In this document: positions 26,023-34,336 of the stretch, in pieces
Numbering within the stretch: position 1 is the first letter of the stretch
Layout of the letters: the number at the start of each line of letters is the position of its first letter
Assembly: GCA_963780045.1 (NCBI GenBank)
Contig: CAVZZZ010000001.1
Location: forward strand, 62,001-126,000
Origin: JANXQG01 sp963780045
GTDB taxonomy: Bacteria > Planctomycetota > Planctomycetia > Pirellulales > Thermoguttaceae
DNA: 64,000 nt
Direction: 5' to 3'
Notes under the pieces: generated by a model
What the model saw: the letters and a program-made list of their open reading frames with translations, nothing else
The model's database searches: none
What the model was told of the DNA's origin: nothing
Translations under genes and position numbers: made by a program

Positions 26023-26348
26023 GGCCGGGCTGAGTGTCAATCAGTCTGCGGCGGCGGAAATCTCCGAGAAAACCGGCCCGCGGTGGAAAAGTGTTGACGG
26101 ACCTGTTGACTTTTTGGTGGACAATGACGATACTTGCCCTTGTGCGGTCGATTCATCTTGACCGCCAAGGGCGTAAGAACCCTACTTTGGATTCTAAGAT
26201 GGTTTCCGACAAACAGGCCCAGGGCCGTGGTATCCGTGCGCGTAACCAAGCTGCGATCCGCATAGGCGGGGAGCAAGGCCGCGCGGCAGTCCAAAGCTGC
26301 TTCTTACCGGGTATCACGGCCCGCGGTCTTTCTTGAAAGGTTCTCACA
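26023..26348. other. Integrase upstream region
   Basis: About 325 bp without a supported gene. It contains a promoter-like pair and gttgac direct repeats. A 45-codon frame from 26200 has no clear ribosome site. Confidence 0.4.
26106..26134 (+). promoter_or_regulatory. Promoter for the integrase
   Basis: TTGACT at 26106-26111, 17-bp spacer, GATACT at 26129-26134, about 215 bp before the integrase ATG. Confidence 0.45.
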
Positions 26349-27664
26349 ATGAGTGAGGAAGTCAAAGTTACGGTCGTCAAAGTTGGCGACAATCGGCCGT
26401 TGTCTCTGCGGTGGATCGACCCGGCAACCGGGCGGCCCAAGTTCAAAGAGCGCCGGAACCCGGAAGCGGAAAGACGCTGAGCGGGCGGCGGCGGCCCTTG
26501 AACATGACTTGCGGGAGGGCAAGCTTGCCACCAACGCCCGCATGAACTGGCAAGACTTCGTTGTCAAGTTTTCCGAGCAAGTGTTGCCCGGACGCGCCCC
26601 GAAAACCCGGCTGGTCTATGAAACCGTGTTCAACGCGGTTGACCGGCTGGTCAAGCCCGATCGGCTTGGAAGCCTGAACGCAACCCGGCTTGACGAGTTT
26701 GCGGCCCTGCTGCGGAAAGAGGGCAAGGCGGAAGCGACGATCAAGACCTATTGCGCACACTTGCGGGGCTGTCTTGGTTGGGCGGCGAAACTGAAATGGA
26801 TTCGCACTATCCCCGAATTCCCCGATACCCTTCGCGCTCCCAAGGGCGACGGGGAAATGAAGGGGCGGCCCGTCACCGGGGAAGAGTTGTGGAAGCTGCT
26901 CAAGGCAACCCGGAAGATCGTCGGCCCCAAGGTTGCCAAGCACTACCGGCGGTTGCTGGTGGGGCTTTGGTGGTCAGGCTTGCGGCTTGGGGAGGCCGTG
27001 GCGTTGCGGTGGGATGGAATGTCGGCCGGGCTGGTGGTCGATATGACCGGACGGCGGCCGATGCTACGGATCGACGCGGCGGCCGAAAAAGGAAACCGCA
27101 ATCGGCTGTTGCCCCTGGCCCCGGAGTTTTGCCGGTTGCTGGCCCGGACCCCTGCCGAGCGGCGGCGGGGCAAAGTGTTCTCCGTTCCCCACCCCAAGAG
27201 CGGGCGGCCGTTGCCAATGGGTGAAGTCTCCGCGCTGCTTACCCGGATCGGCAAGGCGGCCGGCGTCAAGGTCCGCACCAAGGTCAAGAGCAAGGTTGAC
27301 CCGGCAACCGGGGAGCGGGCACCCGTGGAGGTGGTCAAGTTTGCTTCCGCGCATGACTTGCGGCGGTCTTTCGGGGAGCGTTGGGCCGAGCGGGTGTTGC
27401 CCAAGGTCTTGATGGAGTTGATGCGGCATGAAAGCATCGGCACTACCATGCGGTTCTACGTTGGGCAAAACGCGCAAGCGGACGGCGGACGCGGCATGGG
27501 CGGCATACGAAGCGGTCAACGCCAAGCAACAGGCGGCAAGCAAGCCCCGGCCGATCAACACTTTCGTCAACAGTCAGGCCCCGGCGGGTTCGGACGACGA
27601 AGCCGGAAACGAAGAAAGCCCCGATAAATCAGGGCTTCTTGCAAGCTGGGGAACAAGGATTTGA
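26349..27664 (+). CDS. Tyrosine recombinase/integrase, frameshifted twice
   Basis: About 438 residues. The SAM-like core-binding domain (VLPGRAPKTRLVYETVFNAV) is followed by the catalytic domain with the first Arg in SGLRLGEAVAL, HDLRRSF, LMRHESIGTT and the Tyr in MRFYV. Start ATG 26349 gives MSEEVKVTVVKVGDNRPLSL; one extra A at 26445-26447 shifts the frame. Near 27475 a second shift moves the tail to RTADAAWAAYEAVNAKQQ, and the stop falls at 27664 inside the attachment repeat (SGLLASWGTRI). The gene thus ends within the tRNA-derived repeat. The product integrates and excises the island at tRNA-Gln. Confidence 0.85.
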
Positions 27665-27716
27665 ACCTTGACTAACTGATCCAGAGTCAGTCGTGCTACC
27701 GTTACACCATTCCCCA
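27646..27716 (-). tRNA. trnQ: tRNA-Gln (CTG)
   Basis: The minus strand folds into a cloverleaf. The acceptor stem TGGGGAA pairs with TTCCCCA, followed by a G discriminator; the anticodon stem ACTGA/TCAGT holds loop CTCTGGA with anticodon CTG; the T arm is CAAGG-TTCAAAT-CCTTG. No CCA is encoded. The 3' 43 bases equal the left repeat of the island, whose insertion regenerated this gene. Confidence 0.93.
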
Positions 27717-27884
27717 ATGATGGGCCAGGCAATGGAAAGTTGCCGCGGGAAGGTCGTTACTGGCGCGGACACCGCAGTGCAACCAAAACGTCGCTTTCTT
27801 CATGCAAAAACTCATCCGATTGCGCAAACCCTACCATTATAAAATAGGGCGTGCTAGGCCCCGCGTCAAGAGGGACTCCCACCG

Positions 27885-27914
27885 TTGACGAAGTGCTCCG
27901 GACCGCCTTAGAAT
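27885..27914 (+). promoter_or_regulatory. Promoter-like pair before the FHA phosphatase gene
   Basis: TTGACG at 27885-27890 and TAGAAT at 27909-27914 with an 18-bp spacer, 95 bp before the ATG at 28009. Confidence 0.45.
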
Positions 27915-28008
27915 CATGGACTAAGAACCTGTCCGAAAATCCAAAGCGGCTTGGACTAGTGCCCCGCAAGACCCGGTTTTTGGGACACGCTTCCAAGGAT
28001 CTTCAGCC

Positions 28009-29784
28009 ATGCCCGAGCTACGCACCGTCGAAGGCCCGAATACCGGCGAAGTGTACCCGTTGAACCGCGAATCGGCCATACTCGGACGCGACCCGGAATG
28101 CAACATCGTGTTCAATTCCGGCTCGGTGAGCCGCCAACATGCGCAGATCGTGCGCATCGACGGAAACTTTTTTATTGAAGACCTTCAGAGCCGAAACGGC
28201 ACTTACGTCAATAACGTTCGCATTCGCCAGCGGCAAGAGCTCAGCGACGAGGACCGCATCACGCTCTGCGACGTGGTGCTGGTCTTCCACGACGAGCGCA
28301 AGCCGAGCTCGGCAACCAGCGGCACGGCTGTGCTCTCGAAAACGACGACGGCTGCCGGCCGTGCGCCCGTCAACTCGACGGATGCCGTGATGGTCGACGA
28401 TATGCCGGAAGAAGGCAATTCAACCGTCATGCAGCGGGTGAGTATTTCCGCCGGCTCGTCAAGCCTGCGGCTGGAACAAAACCCGGAAGCCAAACTCAAG
28501 GCGCTCTTGGAGATCAGCCGCAGTTTGGGTCGAGTGTTGGCCTTGGACGACGTGCTGCCCAAGGTCTTGGACAGCCTGATGACCATTTTCCCCTCCGGCG
28601 ACCGCGGCGTGATCGTGCTCCGCGACGGGCAGTCCGGCAAGCTCATTCCGCGGGCGCTGAAGCACCGTCGCCCGGAACTGGTCGATACCGTCCGCATCAG
28701 CCGCACCATCGTGCGAGGGGTGATGGAGACCAAGGAAGCGATCCTCTCGCACGACGCGGCGTCGGACAAGCGTTTCGCGGCATCGGAAAGCATCGTAGAT
28801 TTCCACATCCGCTCGGTCATGTGCGCGCCGCTGGTCACCAGCCAGGGCGACGTTTCGGGTGTGATCCAGATCAATACGGCAGACCAGCGCAACCGTTTCA
28901 CGCGCGACGACCTGGAAGTGCTGGCGAGCGTCGCCTGCCAGGCGGCCATCGCTATGGAGAACGCCGAGCTGCACGAGATGGCCGTCCGCGACCAGCGACG
29001 CAGCCGCGAGCTGGAGGTCGCCCACGACGTGCTGCGGGGCTTCCTGCCGCAATCGCCGCCGCGGATCGAGGGATACGAGTTCTTCGACTTCTACGAGCCG
29101 GCCCTCGAGCTGGGCGGCGATTACTACGACTATATCACCTTGCCGGACAAGCGGGTGGCGGTCGTCGTGGCCGACGTATCGGGCAAGGGGATTCCGGCCT
29201 CGCTCTTGGTGGCGCGGCTTTCGGCCGACGTCCGCAATTGCCTGAGGAGCGAACCGACGCCGGCCGCGGCGGTGGCGCAGGTGAACAACGCTTTCATTGC
29301 CGCCGGCTGGGAGGACCGCTTCGTGACGCTGCTGCTGGCCGTGTTGGACCCGCTGCGGCACGAACTCACGCTGGTCGACGCCGGGCACCCGCCGGCGTAT
29401 CTCTGCCAGAACGGCGAGTTCGCTCCGGGGAAAGGCGGCGAGACGAGCGAGCTGTTCCGCTGGGACCGCGGCAGGCTGATCGAAGCGATCGGCCCGGACG
29501 ACGTGCGGCTGCCCTTGGGCGTGGCGGAGAACACGGAATACTCGCAGGTGAGTTACAAGCTTGAGCCCGGCGACTGGCTGGCAATGTACACCGACGGCTT
29601 CTCCGAGGCAACGAACAAGAATGACGAGCTGTTCGGTCTGGAGCGGCTAAGCAAGCAGATGGGCGTCCCGCCCGCGGGCGTCGCGGCGCAGGGCCAGGAC
29701 ATCCTCCGCAGCGTGAAGGAGTTCGTCGGCGAGCATCCGCAGGCTGATGACATGTGCCTGGTGTGCTTGGGGAGGGTGAAGTAA
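28009..29784 (+). CDS. FHA-GAF-PP2C (SpoIIE/RsbU-type) phosphatase
   Basis: 591 residues with three domains. FHA (about 20-100): SAILGRDPECNIVFNSGSVS, then RQHAQI and NGTYVNN, binds phosphothreonine peptides. GAF (about 165-325): sensory, with VMCAPLVTSQGDVSGVIQ. PP2C/SpoIIE (about 360-590): LGGDYYDYITL, VVVADVSGKGIPASLLVARL, LVDAGHPPAYLCQNGEF and DGFSEATN give the metal-binding aspartates. This layout usually dephosphorylates a STAS-type anti-sigma antagonist. A STAS protein at 8.2 kb is a possible but unproven target. The gene is monocistronic and lies right after tRNA-Gln. Confidence 0.88.
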   Translation: MPELRTVEGPNTGEVYPLNRESAILGRDPECNIVFNSGSVSRQHAQIVRIDGNFFIEDLQSRNGTYVNNVRIRQRQELSDEDRITLCDVVLVFHDERKPSSATSGTAVLSKTTTAAGRAPVNSTDAVMVDDMPEEGNSTVMQRVSISAGSSSLRLEQNPEAKLKALLEISRSLGRVLALDDVLPKVLDSLMTIFPSGDRGVIVLRDGQSGKLIPRALKHRRPELVDTVRISRTIVRGVMETKEAILSHDAASDKRFAASESIVDFHIRSVMCAPLVTSQGDVSGVIQINTADQRNRFTRDDLEVLASVACQAAIAMENAELHEMAVRDQRRSRELEVAHDVLRGFLPQSPPRIEGYEFFDFYEPALELGGDYYDYITLPDKRVAVVVADVSGKGIPASLLVARLSADVRNCLRSEPTPAAAVAQVNNAFIAAGWEDRFVTLLLAVLDPLRHELTLVDAGHPPAYLCQNGEFAPGKGGETSELFRWDRGRLIEAIGPDDVRLPLGVAENTEYSQVSYKLEPGDWLAMYTDGFSEATNKNDELFGLERLSKQMGVPPAGVAAQGQDILRSVKEFVGEHPQADDMCLVCLGRVK

Positions 29785-29876
29785 GAATTCTGTCGCTTGC
29801 AACATGGGCGATGATGCTGCTTGCAAGCTATCGGTAACCGAAAAACTTACCGAAGGCGAGTCCAAAGGTCGATGCG

Positions 29877-30449
29877 ATGGTTACCAAGGCGCTAACTCTC
29901 GAAGATCGAGACCAAATCTCCGTGCTGGTGCGATCAGGATTCTACGAGAACGAGCAGATTATCGAGATCTTGTGCGAGCAGATGTACGAGCCAGGTGAAC
30001 TCGACCCAGGTGAGGTTGATGCCGCTATCAATTTCGAACTTGAGAAGCTGGCTGCGGAAAAAAAGACATGGCCGGCTGTGACCGATTACGATCGCCTCAA
30101 TGCCGCATTCGACAGATTGAGCAATTGCGGCATCATTGCGCTGCACAACGCGGGATATACTCAAAGCGATGGACACGATGACTTCGTTGCTGAATACTCG
30201 TCGCACGAAGACAAGAGTTCGGTCGTGGGCTATTGTTTCTACCACCGGCAGGATTTGGAACGCGCCGTGAGGGGAGGCGGATTATTTGTAGCTTTTGGGC
30301 CGGTCCACCCGAATGACGAAGCGACCAAGGGACCATTAGTCGGCAAGATCATTCGTGACGAACTCGAACGTGCGGGACTGGCGGTCGAGTGGGATGGAAC
30401 ATTCCAACAACGGATTTACCTGCCGAAGTTTGTATGGCAAAGACGATGA
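29877..30449 (+). CDS. DUF6891-like protein
   Basis: 190 residues with an acidic helical N-terminus (LEDRDQISVLVRSGFYENEQ) and a C-terminal domain containing ALHNAGYTQSDGHDDF, GYCFYHRQDLERAVRGGGLF and VAFGPVHPND, typical of DUF6891. It has no signal peptide or membrane segment. The family is thought to be a stand-alone cytoplasmic or immunity-like protein; the role is unknown. Confidence 0.55.
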   Translation: MVTKALTLEDRDQISVLVRSGFYENEQIIEILCEQMYEPGELDPGEVDAAINFELEKLAAEKKTWPAVTDYDRLNAAFDRLSNCGIIALHNAGYTQSDGHDDFVAEYSSHEDKSSVVGYCFYHRQDLERAVRGGGLFVAFGPVHPNDEATKGPLVGKIIRDELERAGLAVEWDGTFQQRIYLPKFVWQRR

Positions 30450-30631
30450 AGGGAGCCGTCCTAGTTGCCAGACGGTCTGGCGCTGCGCGAATGCATCTTC
30501 AGGCAATCCGTGAAGGCGGGCGCACCGACGGGGCGGTTCAGCATTGGGCCATTCAGCAGTTTGACTGATAGGTTGCCATATTGCAACGAACGCAGTAGAG
30601 TTGAGTTGACGAAGTCTGAGGAAGGTGCAAC

Positions 30632-30862
30632 ATGAAAGAACGAATCTCGGTTAGCCCACAGGTGCATTTCGGCAAGCCATGCGTTTCCGGCACCCGCATT
30701 CCGGTCCAAGACGTGCTTGAACTCGTCCGCGATGGAATTTCATTTCCAGAAATCATTCGGGACTATTACCCGGACCTTGAAGCGGACGATATTCGCGCCT
30801 GCGTGCAGTACGCCATGGACGTGGTGGCGGTAGAGGACATCCATCTCGCGGCAGCGCCATGA
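30632..30862 (+). CDS. DUF433 antitoxin
   Basis: 76 residues with the DUF433 hallmark: GKPCVSGTRIPVQDVLELVR, then GISFPEIIRDYYPDLEADDI, a winged-helix DNA-binding fold found as antitoxin of DUF5615 PIN-like toxins. GAGGAAGG precedes the ATG. The stop overlaps the toxin ATG by 4 bp. Confidence 0.88.
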   Translation: MKERISVSPQVHFGKPCVSGTRIPVQDVLELVRDGISFPEIIRDYYPDLEADDIRACVQYAMDVVAVEDIHLAAAP

Positions 30863-31242
30863 GGATCCTGACCGATCAGGACGTGTACGCCGCCTCGATC
30901 CAGTTCCTTCGCGGATTGGGCCATGATGTCGTTACCGCAGCGGACGTCGGTATGGCGCGTGCCGACGATGCAACAGTCCTCCAAACCGCCCAGGACGATG
31001 GCCGTGTTTTTGTGACGCGCGACCGCGATTTCGGGGGGCTTGCCTTTATGAATCATAGTGGTGGGGGCGCCATCTATCTCCGCGTGATGCCTTCGACTGT
31101 CAACGCCGTCCACAATGAACTTGAGCGAGTCCTCGCGTTGCATAGCGAGGAAGAGTTACGGCATTCTTTTGTGGTCGTCGAGCCAGGAAGACATCGAATT
31201 CGCAGGCCGCCAGGCGCGCCGGACACAGGAACGGAAACGTAA
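30859..31242 (+). CDS. DUF5615 PIN-like toxin
   Basis: 127 residues. MRILTDQDVYAASIQFLRGL, then ADDATVLQTAQDDGRVFVTR and DRDFGGLAF hold the aspartates of the PIN-like (Mut7-C) fold, a presumed RNase. The C-terminal 20 residues are basic and extended. It is encoded with its DUF433 antitoxin, with a 4-bp overlap. Confidence 0.85.
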   Translation: MRILTDQDVYAASIQFLRGLGHDVVTAADVGMARADDATVLQTAQDDGRVFVTRDRDFGGLAFMNHSGGGAIYLRVMPSTVNAVHNELERVLALHSEEELRHSFVVVEPGRHRIRRPPGAPDTGTET

Positions 31243-31304
31243 GCCTTCATTCCTGGTTAATCGGTGGGGGGTTCTGGTCGATTCGCGGTAATTCTCCTAA
31301 GATC

Positions 31305-32741
31305 ATGGTAATGAGCGCCGCAACGTCCCGTCCCGCCGCCGAAGCGAAGACCGATACACAGCCGTCCGCGCCCTCGGCCCAGGCCGCCGAAGTTTTGATC
31401 GTCGATAACGACCACTCGCATGCCGAGACGGTGGCAGAGAGCCTGCAGCGCGTGGGATTTCGCACCCAGGTCGCCGTTTCCGGCAGTGAAGGCGCCCGGC
31501 TGGTCGAGGAACGCGACTTCGACGCCATCATCACCGACCTGAAGATGAACGACGTCGACGGCCTGCAGATTCTCCAGCGGGCCAAGACCGCGCAGCCCGA
31601 CACGGAGGTCATCCTGCTCACCGGCTTCGGCTCGATTCCCTCGGCCGTGGAGGCGATGCAGAAAGGAGCGTTCAATTATCTCACCAAGCCGCTGGACATG
31701 GGCCAGCTCCGCGCTGCGGCGCAGCGGGCGGTCGAAAGCACGCGGCTGCGGCGGACGAACCTGGAGCTCAATCGCCGCCTGGACGAACGTTTCGGCTTCG
31801 AGGGTGTGATCGGCGACAGCCGCCAGATGCGCGACATCATCGAGAAACTCAAGCGCATCGCCCCGACCAACGCCACCGTGCTCATCGCGGGCGAGACGGG
31901 CACCGGGAAGGAACTGGTTGCCCAGGCGATCCATCAAAACAGCCCCCGCAAGAACAAGCCGTTCGTGGCCTTAAACTGCGCCGCCTTGAGCGAGAACATC
32001 CTGGAGAGCGAACTTTTCGGGCACGTCAAAGGGGCCTTCACCGACGCCTCCGCCGACCGCGTGGGGAAGTTCGAGTACGCCCACGGCGGCACGCTTTTTC
32101 TCGACGAGGTGGGCGACATGCCGCTGGCCACGCAAATCAAGCTCCTGCGCATGCTGGAAAACAACGAGATCACCCGCGTCGGCAGCAACGACCTGATCAA
32201 GGTCAACGTGCGGCTGCTTTCGGCCACGAATTCCAACCTGGAAGCGGCCATCGAGTCGGGCACGTTCCGCAGCGACCTCTATCACCGCCTGAAGGTCGTC
32301 ACCATCCGCCTGCCGGCGCTGCGCGAGCGGAGCCAGGACATCCCCATGCTGATCGACTACTTCCTTAAGCAGTTCGCTTCGCAGCACGGCAAGCGGATCA
32401 AGGGGATGTCGGCCGCCGCCCGGCACCGGCTGATGGTCTACGACTGGCCGGGCAATGTCCGCCAGTTGAAGAACGCGGTTGAGAGCATGGTCGTAGTGGA
32501 TTACGACGGCCTGTTGGACCTCGATGACCTGCCCGAAGAGCTGGCTGGGCCGCACGAGCCCGCGGCCGAGCCGGGGGAACAGACGCTTTCGGGCCTGGTG
32601 GGGCGGAGCCTGGTGGACGTCGAGAAGCTTTTCGTCGCCGAGACCTTGCGGCTCTCCGGCGGCAACCGCGAGCTGGCCGCCGAGAAGCTGGGGATAGGAG
32701 AGAGGACGCTGTATCGGAAGATCAAGGACTTCGGGTTGTGA
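31305..32741 (+). CDS. Sigma-54-dependent response regulator (NtrC family)
   Basis: 478 residues. Receiver domain (28-145) with VLIVDNDHSH, phospho-acceptor in AIITDLKMNDVDG and a Lys in YLTKPLDMG. AAA+ domain (165-395): Walker A AGETGTGKELVAQ, the loop GAFTDA instead of the usual GAFTGA, Walker B GGTLFLDEVGDM, and DWPGNVRQLKN. A Fis-type helix-turn-helix ends it (LAAEKLGIGERTLYRKIKDF). The partner histidine kinase is not adjacent. The GAFTGA change affects the sigma-54 contact loop and deserves attention. Confidence 0.88.
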   Translation: MVMSAATSRPAAEAKTDTQPSAPSAQAAEVLIVDNDHSHAETVAESLQRVGFRTQVAVSGSEGARLVEERDFDAIITDLKMNDVDGLQILQRAKTAQPDTEVILLTGFGSIPSAVEAMQKGAFNYLTKPLDMGQLRAAAQRAVESTRLRRTNLELNRRLDERFGFEGVIGDSRQMRDIIEKLKRIAPTNATVLIAGETGTGKELVAQAIHQNSPRKNKPFVALNCAALSENILESELFGHVKGAFTDASADRVGKFEYAHGGTLFLDEVGDMPLATQIKLLRMLENNEITRVGSNDLIKVNVRLLSATNSNLEAAIESGTFRSDLYHRLKVVTIRLPALRERSQDIPMLIDYFLKQFASQHGKRIKGMSAAARHRLMVYDWPGNVRQLKNAVESMVVVDYDGLLDLDDLPEELAGPHEPAAEPGEQTLSGLVGRSLVDVEKLFVAETLRLSGGNRELAAEKLGIGERTLYRKIKDFGL

Positions 32742-32742
32742 G

Positions 32743-32771
32743 GGCGGGATGAGGGGTGAGGGATGAAGGGC
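32743..32771. repeat. REP-like element, family A fragment
   Basis: ggcgggatgaggggtgaggg right after the TGA of the regulator gene, half of the family A palindrome seen at 15766-15816. Confidence 0.45.
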
Positions 32772-32790
32772 GCTTTGTGGGAGCTATCCG

Positions 32791-33519
32791 TTGGAGAAGT
32801 CGTTTATTCTGGATGAGATAAGACGTACGGCCGAAGCTAGCGGTGGTAAGCCGCTCGGGAAGAATGGATTCGCGTCCGAGACCGGAATCAAGGAGTATAC
32901 GTGGAACAAGTATTGGGCTCGTTGGAGTGAGGCTCTAGCCGAGGCGGGTTTTGCGCCGAACCAGCTACAGAAGCCGCTGGAGGTCACTGATCTGCTGGAA
33001 AAATACGCCTCGTGGGCCTTGCAACTTGGGAGACCGCCTTCTTCTGGAGACTTAAGGGTCAAACGCCATAGCGATCTTCAGTTTCCAAGCAAGAACACGT
33101 TCCAGTCCCGATTTGGCAGAAAATCGGTGCTAATCAGGAAGCTGCTTGAGTATTGCCGTAAGAAGGACAATTACCGACCTGTTGTCGACATGTGTCAAGC
33201 GTATGTCGTAAGCAGGCCGGAGGATGCCGAGAGAGTGCCGGTTGGGAAGTCAGAGAAACAAGAGGTCGGCTTTGTTTACCTCCTCAAGTCTGGCCGCTCG
33301 TATAAGATTGGAAAAAGTAAAGCATTTGACCGTCGAGAGCGGCAGCTAAGAATTCAACTCCCTGAGCCAGCCAACACGGTCCGCGTTATCCGAACCGACG
33401 ATCCCGGCGGAATCGAAGCCTATTGGCACAAGCGGTTCGAAGCGAAACGCAAGAACGGCGAGTGGTTCGACCTGGATGCCGACGACGTTAGAGCCTTCAA
33501 ACGACGCAAATTCATGTAG
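32791..33519 (+). CDS. GIY-YIG (MUG113/T5orf172-type) protein
   Basis: 242 residues, starting at TTG 32791. The N-terminal two thirds are repeated helix-turn-helix-like units (SETGIKEYTWNKYWARWSEA, PPSSGDLRVKRHSDLQF) as in homing-type DNA-binding proteins. The C-terminus is a GIY-YIG nuclease: GFVYLLKSGRSYKIGKS, then RRERQLRIQLPEPANTV, WHKRFEAKRKNGEWFDL. This set is typical of orphan mobile nucleases, probably with sequence-specific DNA cleavage. Confidence 0.7.
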   Translation: MEKSFILDEIRRTAEASGGKPLGKNGFASETGIKEYTWNKYWARWSEALAEAGFAPNQLQKPLEVTDLLEKYASWALQLGRPPSSGDLRVKRHSDLQFPSKNTFQSRFGRKSVLIRKLLEYCRKKDNYRPVVDMCQAYVVSRPEDAERVPVGKSEKQEVGFVYLLKSGRSYKIGKSKAFDRRERQLRIQLPEPANTVRVIRTDDPGGIEAYWHKRFEAKRKNGEWFDLDADDVRAFKRRKFM

Positions 33520-33645
33520 ATTCATGTAGACCTTGAAACTGCGATCTCAACTCTTGCGAGGAATCGGCGGCCTTGGAAGTTTCATGATGTGTTGTATAAT
33601 TGGCACGGCGTAAGATTGGGTTTCAGACGCTAAAGGAGAGTTTCT

Positions 33646-33908
33646 ATGGAGCGGCGGTTGATCACGGACCCCACGCTCGATTGGGGGGCGTTGGTAGAAC
33701 ACGTTTATCGGGACCGTGTGACGGTGGAACTTGCGCCGACCAGAAAGTCATGGCAACCCTCGCGCCCGTTGTGGCGGCCCCACAGTTCGCTGACCTCAAC
33801 GCAATCCTTGCCGGCGTCCCGCGCTTGAACGAGGAGTGCGAGTCGTTCGCCAAAGACGTGGAGGACATTCGCCGCTCGATTCCGCCGGAGACTGACCCGT
33901 GGGGTTGA
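33646..33908 (+). CDS. VapB-like antitoxin, frameshifted
   Basis: About 87 residues. MERRLITDPTLDWGALVEHV and the strand DRVTVEL suggest a DNA-binding N-terminus. A one-base shift near 33731-33736 moves to DQKVMATLAPVVAAPQFADL and an acidic tail ending IRRSIPPETDPWG. The stop overlaps the PIN toxin. If the shift is real, the antitoxin would lose its toxin-binding tail, so consensus error is likely. Confidence 0.6.
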
Positions 33909-34303
33909 TCGTCGATACTGGCGTCTTTGTCGTGTGGGAGCGGAAGAATCGCGCGGTCGACCTTTCTCATTGGGCCTCGTATGGCGAGGGGGCGGTTAGC
34001 GTCATCACAGCATCCGAACTGTTGACGGCTGTTTGGCGCGCCGATTGCGAGGAACGGCGCCAGAAACGGTCCGCATTCGTCGAGGGCGTCCTCCGGTCGC
34101 TGCCAATCAAGGAAGTCACGCTTGCGGTCGCCCGGCGTCATGCCGAGGTATTCGCCGATCTCGCCACTCCCGGTATGCTCATCGGCGCCCACGACCTGCT
34201 GATTGCGGCAACTGCTCTGCACTATCAGTACGGAGTTCTGACACCAAACGCGAAAGAGTTTTCTCGCGTTCCTGGTTTGCAAGTGGTGACCTTCCCCTCC
34301 TGA
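33899..34303 (+). CDS. VapC-type PIN-domain toxin
   Basis: 134 residues starting with GTG 33899. GLIVDTGVFVVWERK has the first catalytic Asp, VSVITASELLTAVWRA the Glu, and GAHDLLIAATAL the Asp pair, as in PIN RNases. It is preceded by its presumed antitoxin, overlapping by 10 bp. Confidence 0.85.
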   Translation: MGLIVDTGVFVVWERKNRAVDLSHWASYGEGAVSVITASELLTAVWRADCEERRQKRSAFVEGVLRSLPIKEVTLAVARRHAEVFADLATPGMLIGAHDLLIAATALHYQYGVLTPNAKEFSRVPGLQVVTFPS

Positions 34304-34336
34304 CACGGGTGATCCAATTAATCACACTGCGCTAAT

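Larger units (their letters stand above)
18854..27688. mobile_element. Integrative element inserted in tRNA-Gln (8.8 kb)
   Basis: A 43-bp perfect direct repeat at 18854-18896 and 27646-27688 equals the 3' part of the tRNA-Gln gene, the standard footprint of tyrosine-integrase insertion. The intact tRNA is on the right beside the integrase gene; the displaced 3' piece is on the left beside the PfkB gene. Inside are, left to right, a non-coding repeat-rich end, a recombinase-like gene, structured hairpins, TPR and membrane cargo, an operon of small protein, excisionase-like HTH and primase-helicase, and the integrase. There are no capsid, tail, conjugation or relaxase genes, so it resembles a satellite or a small self-replicating integrative island. 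Confidence 0.9.
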
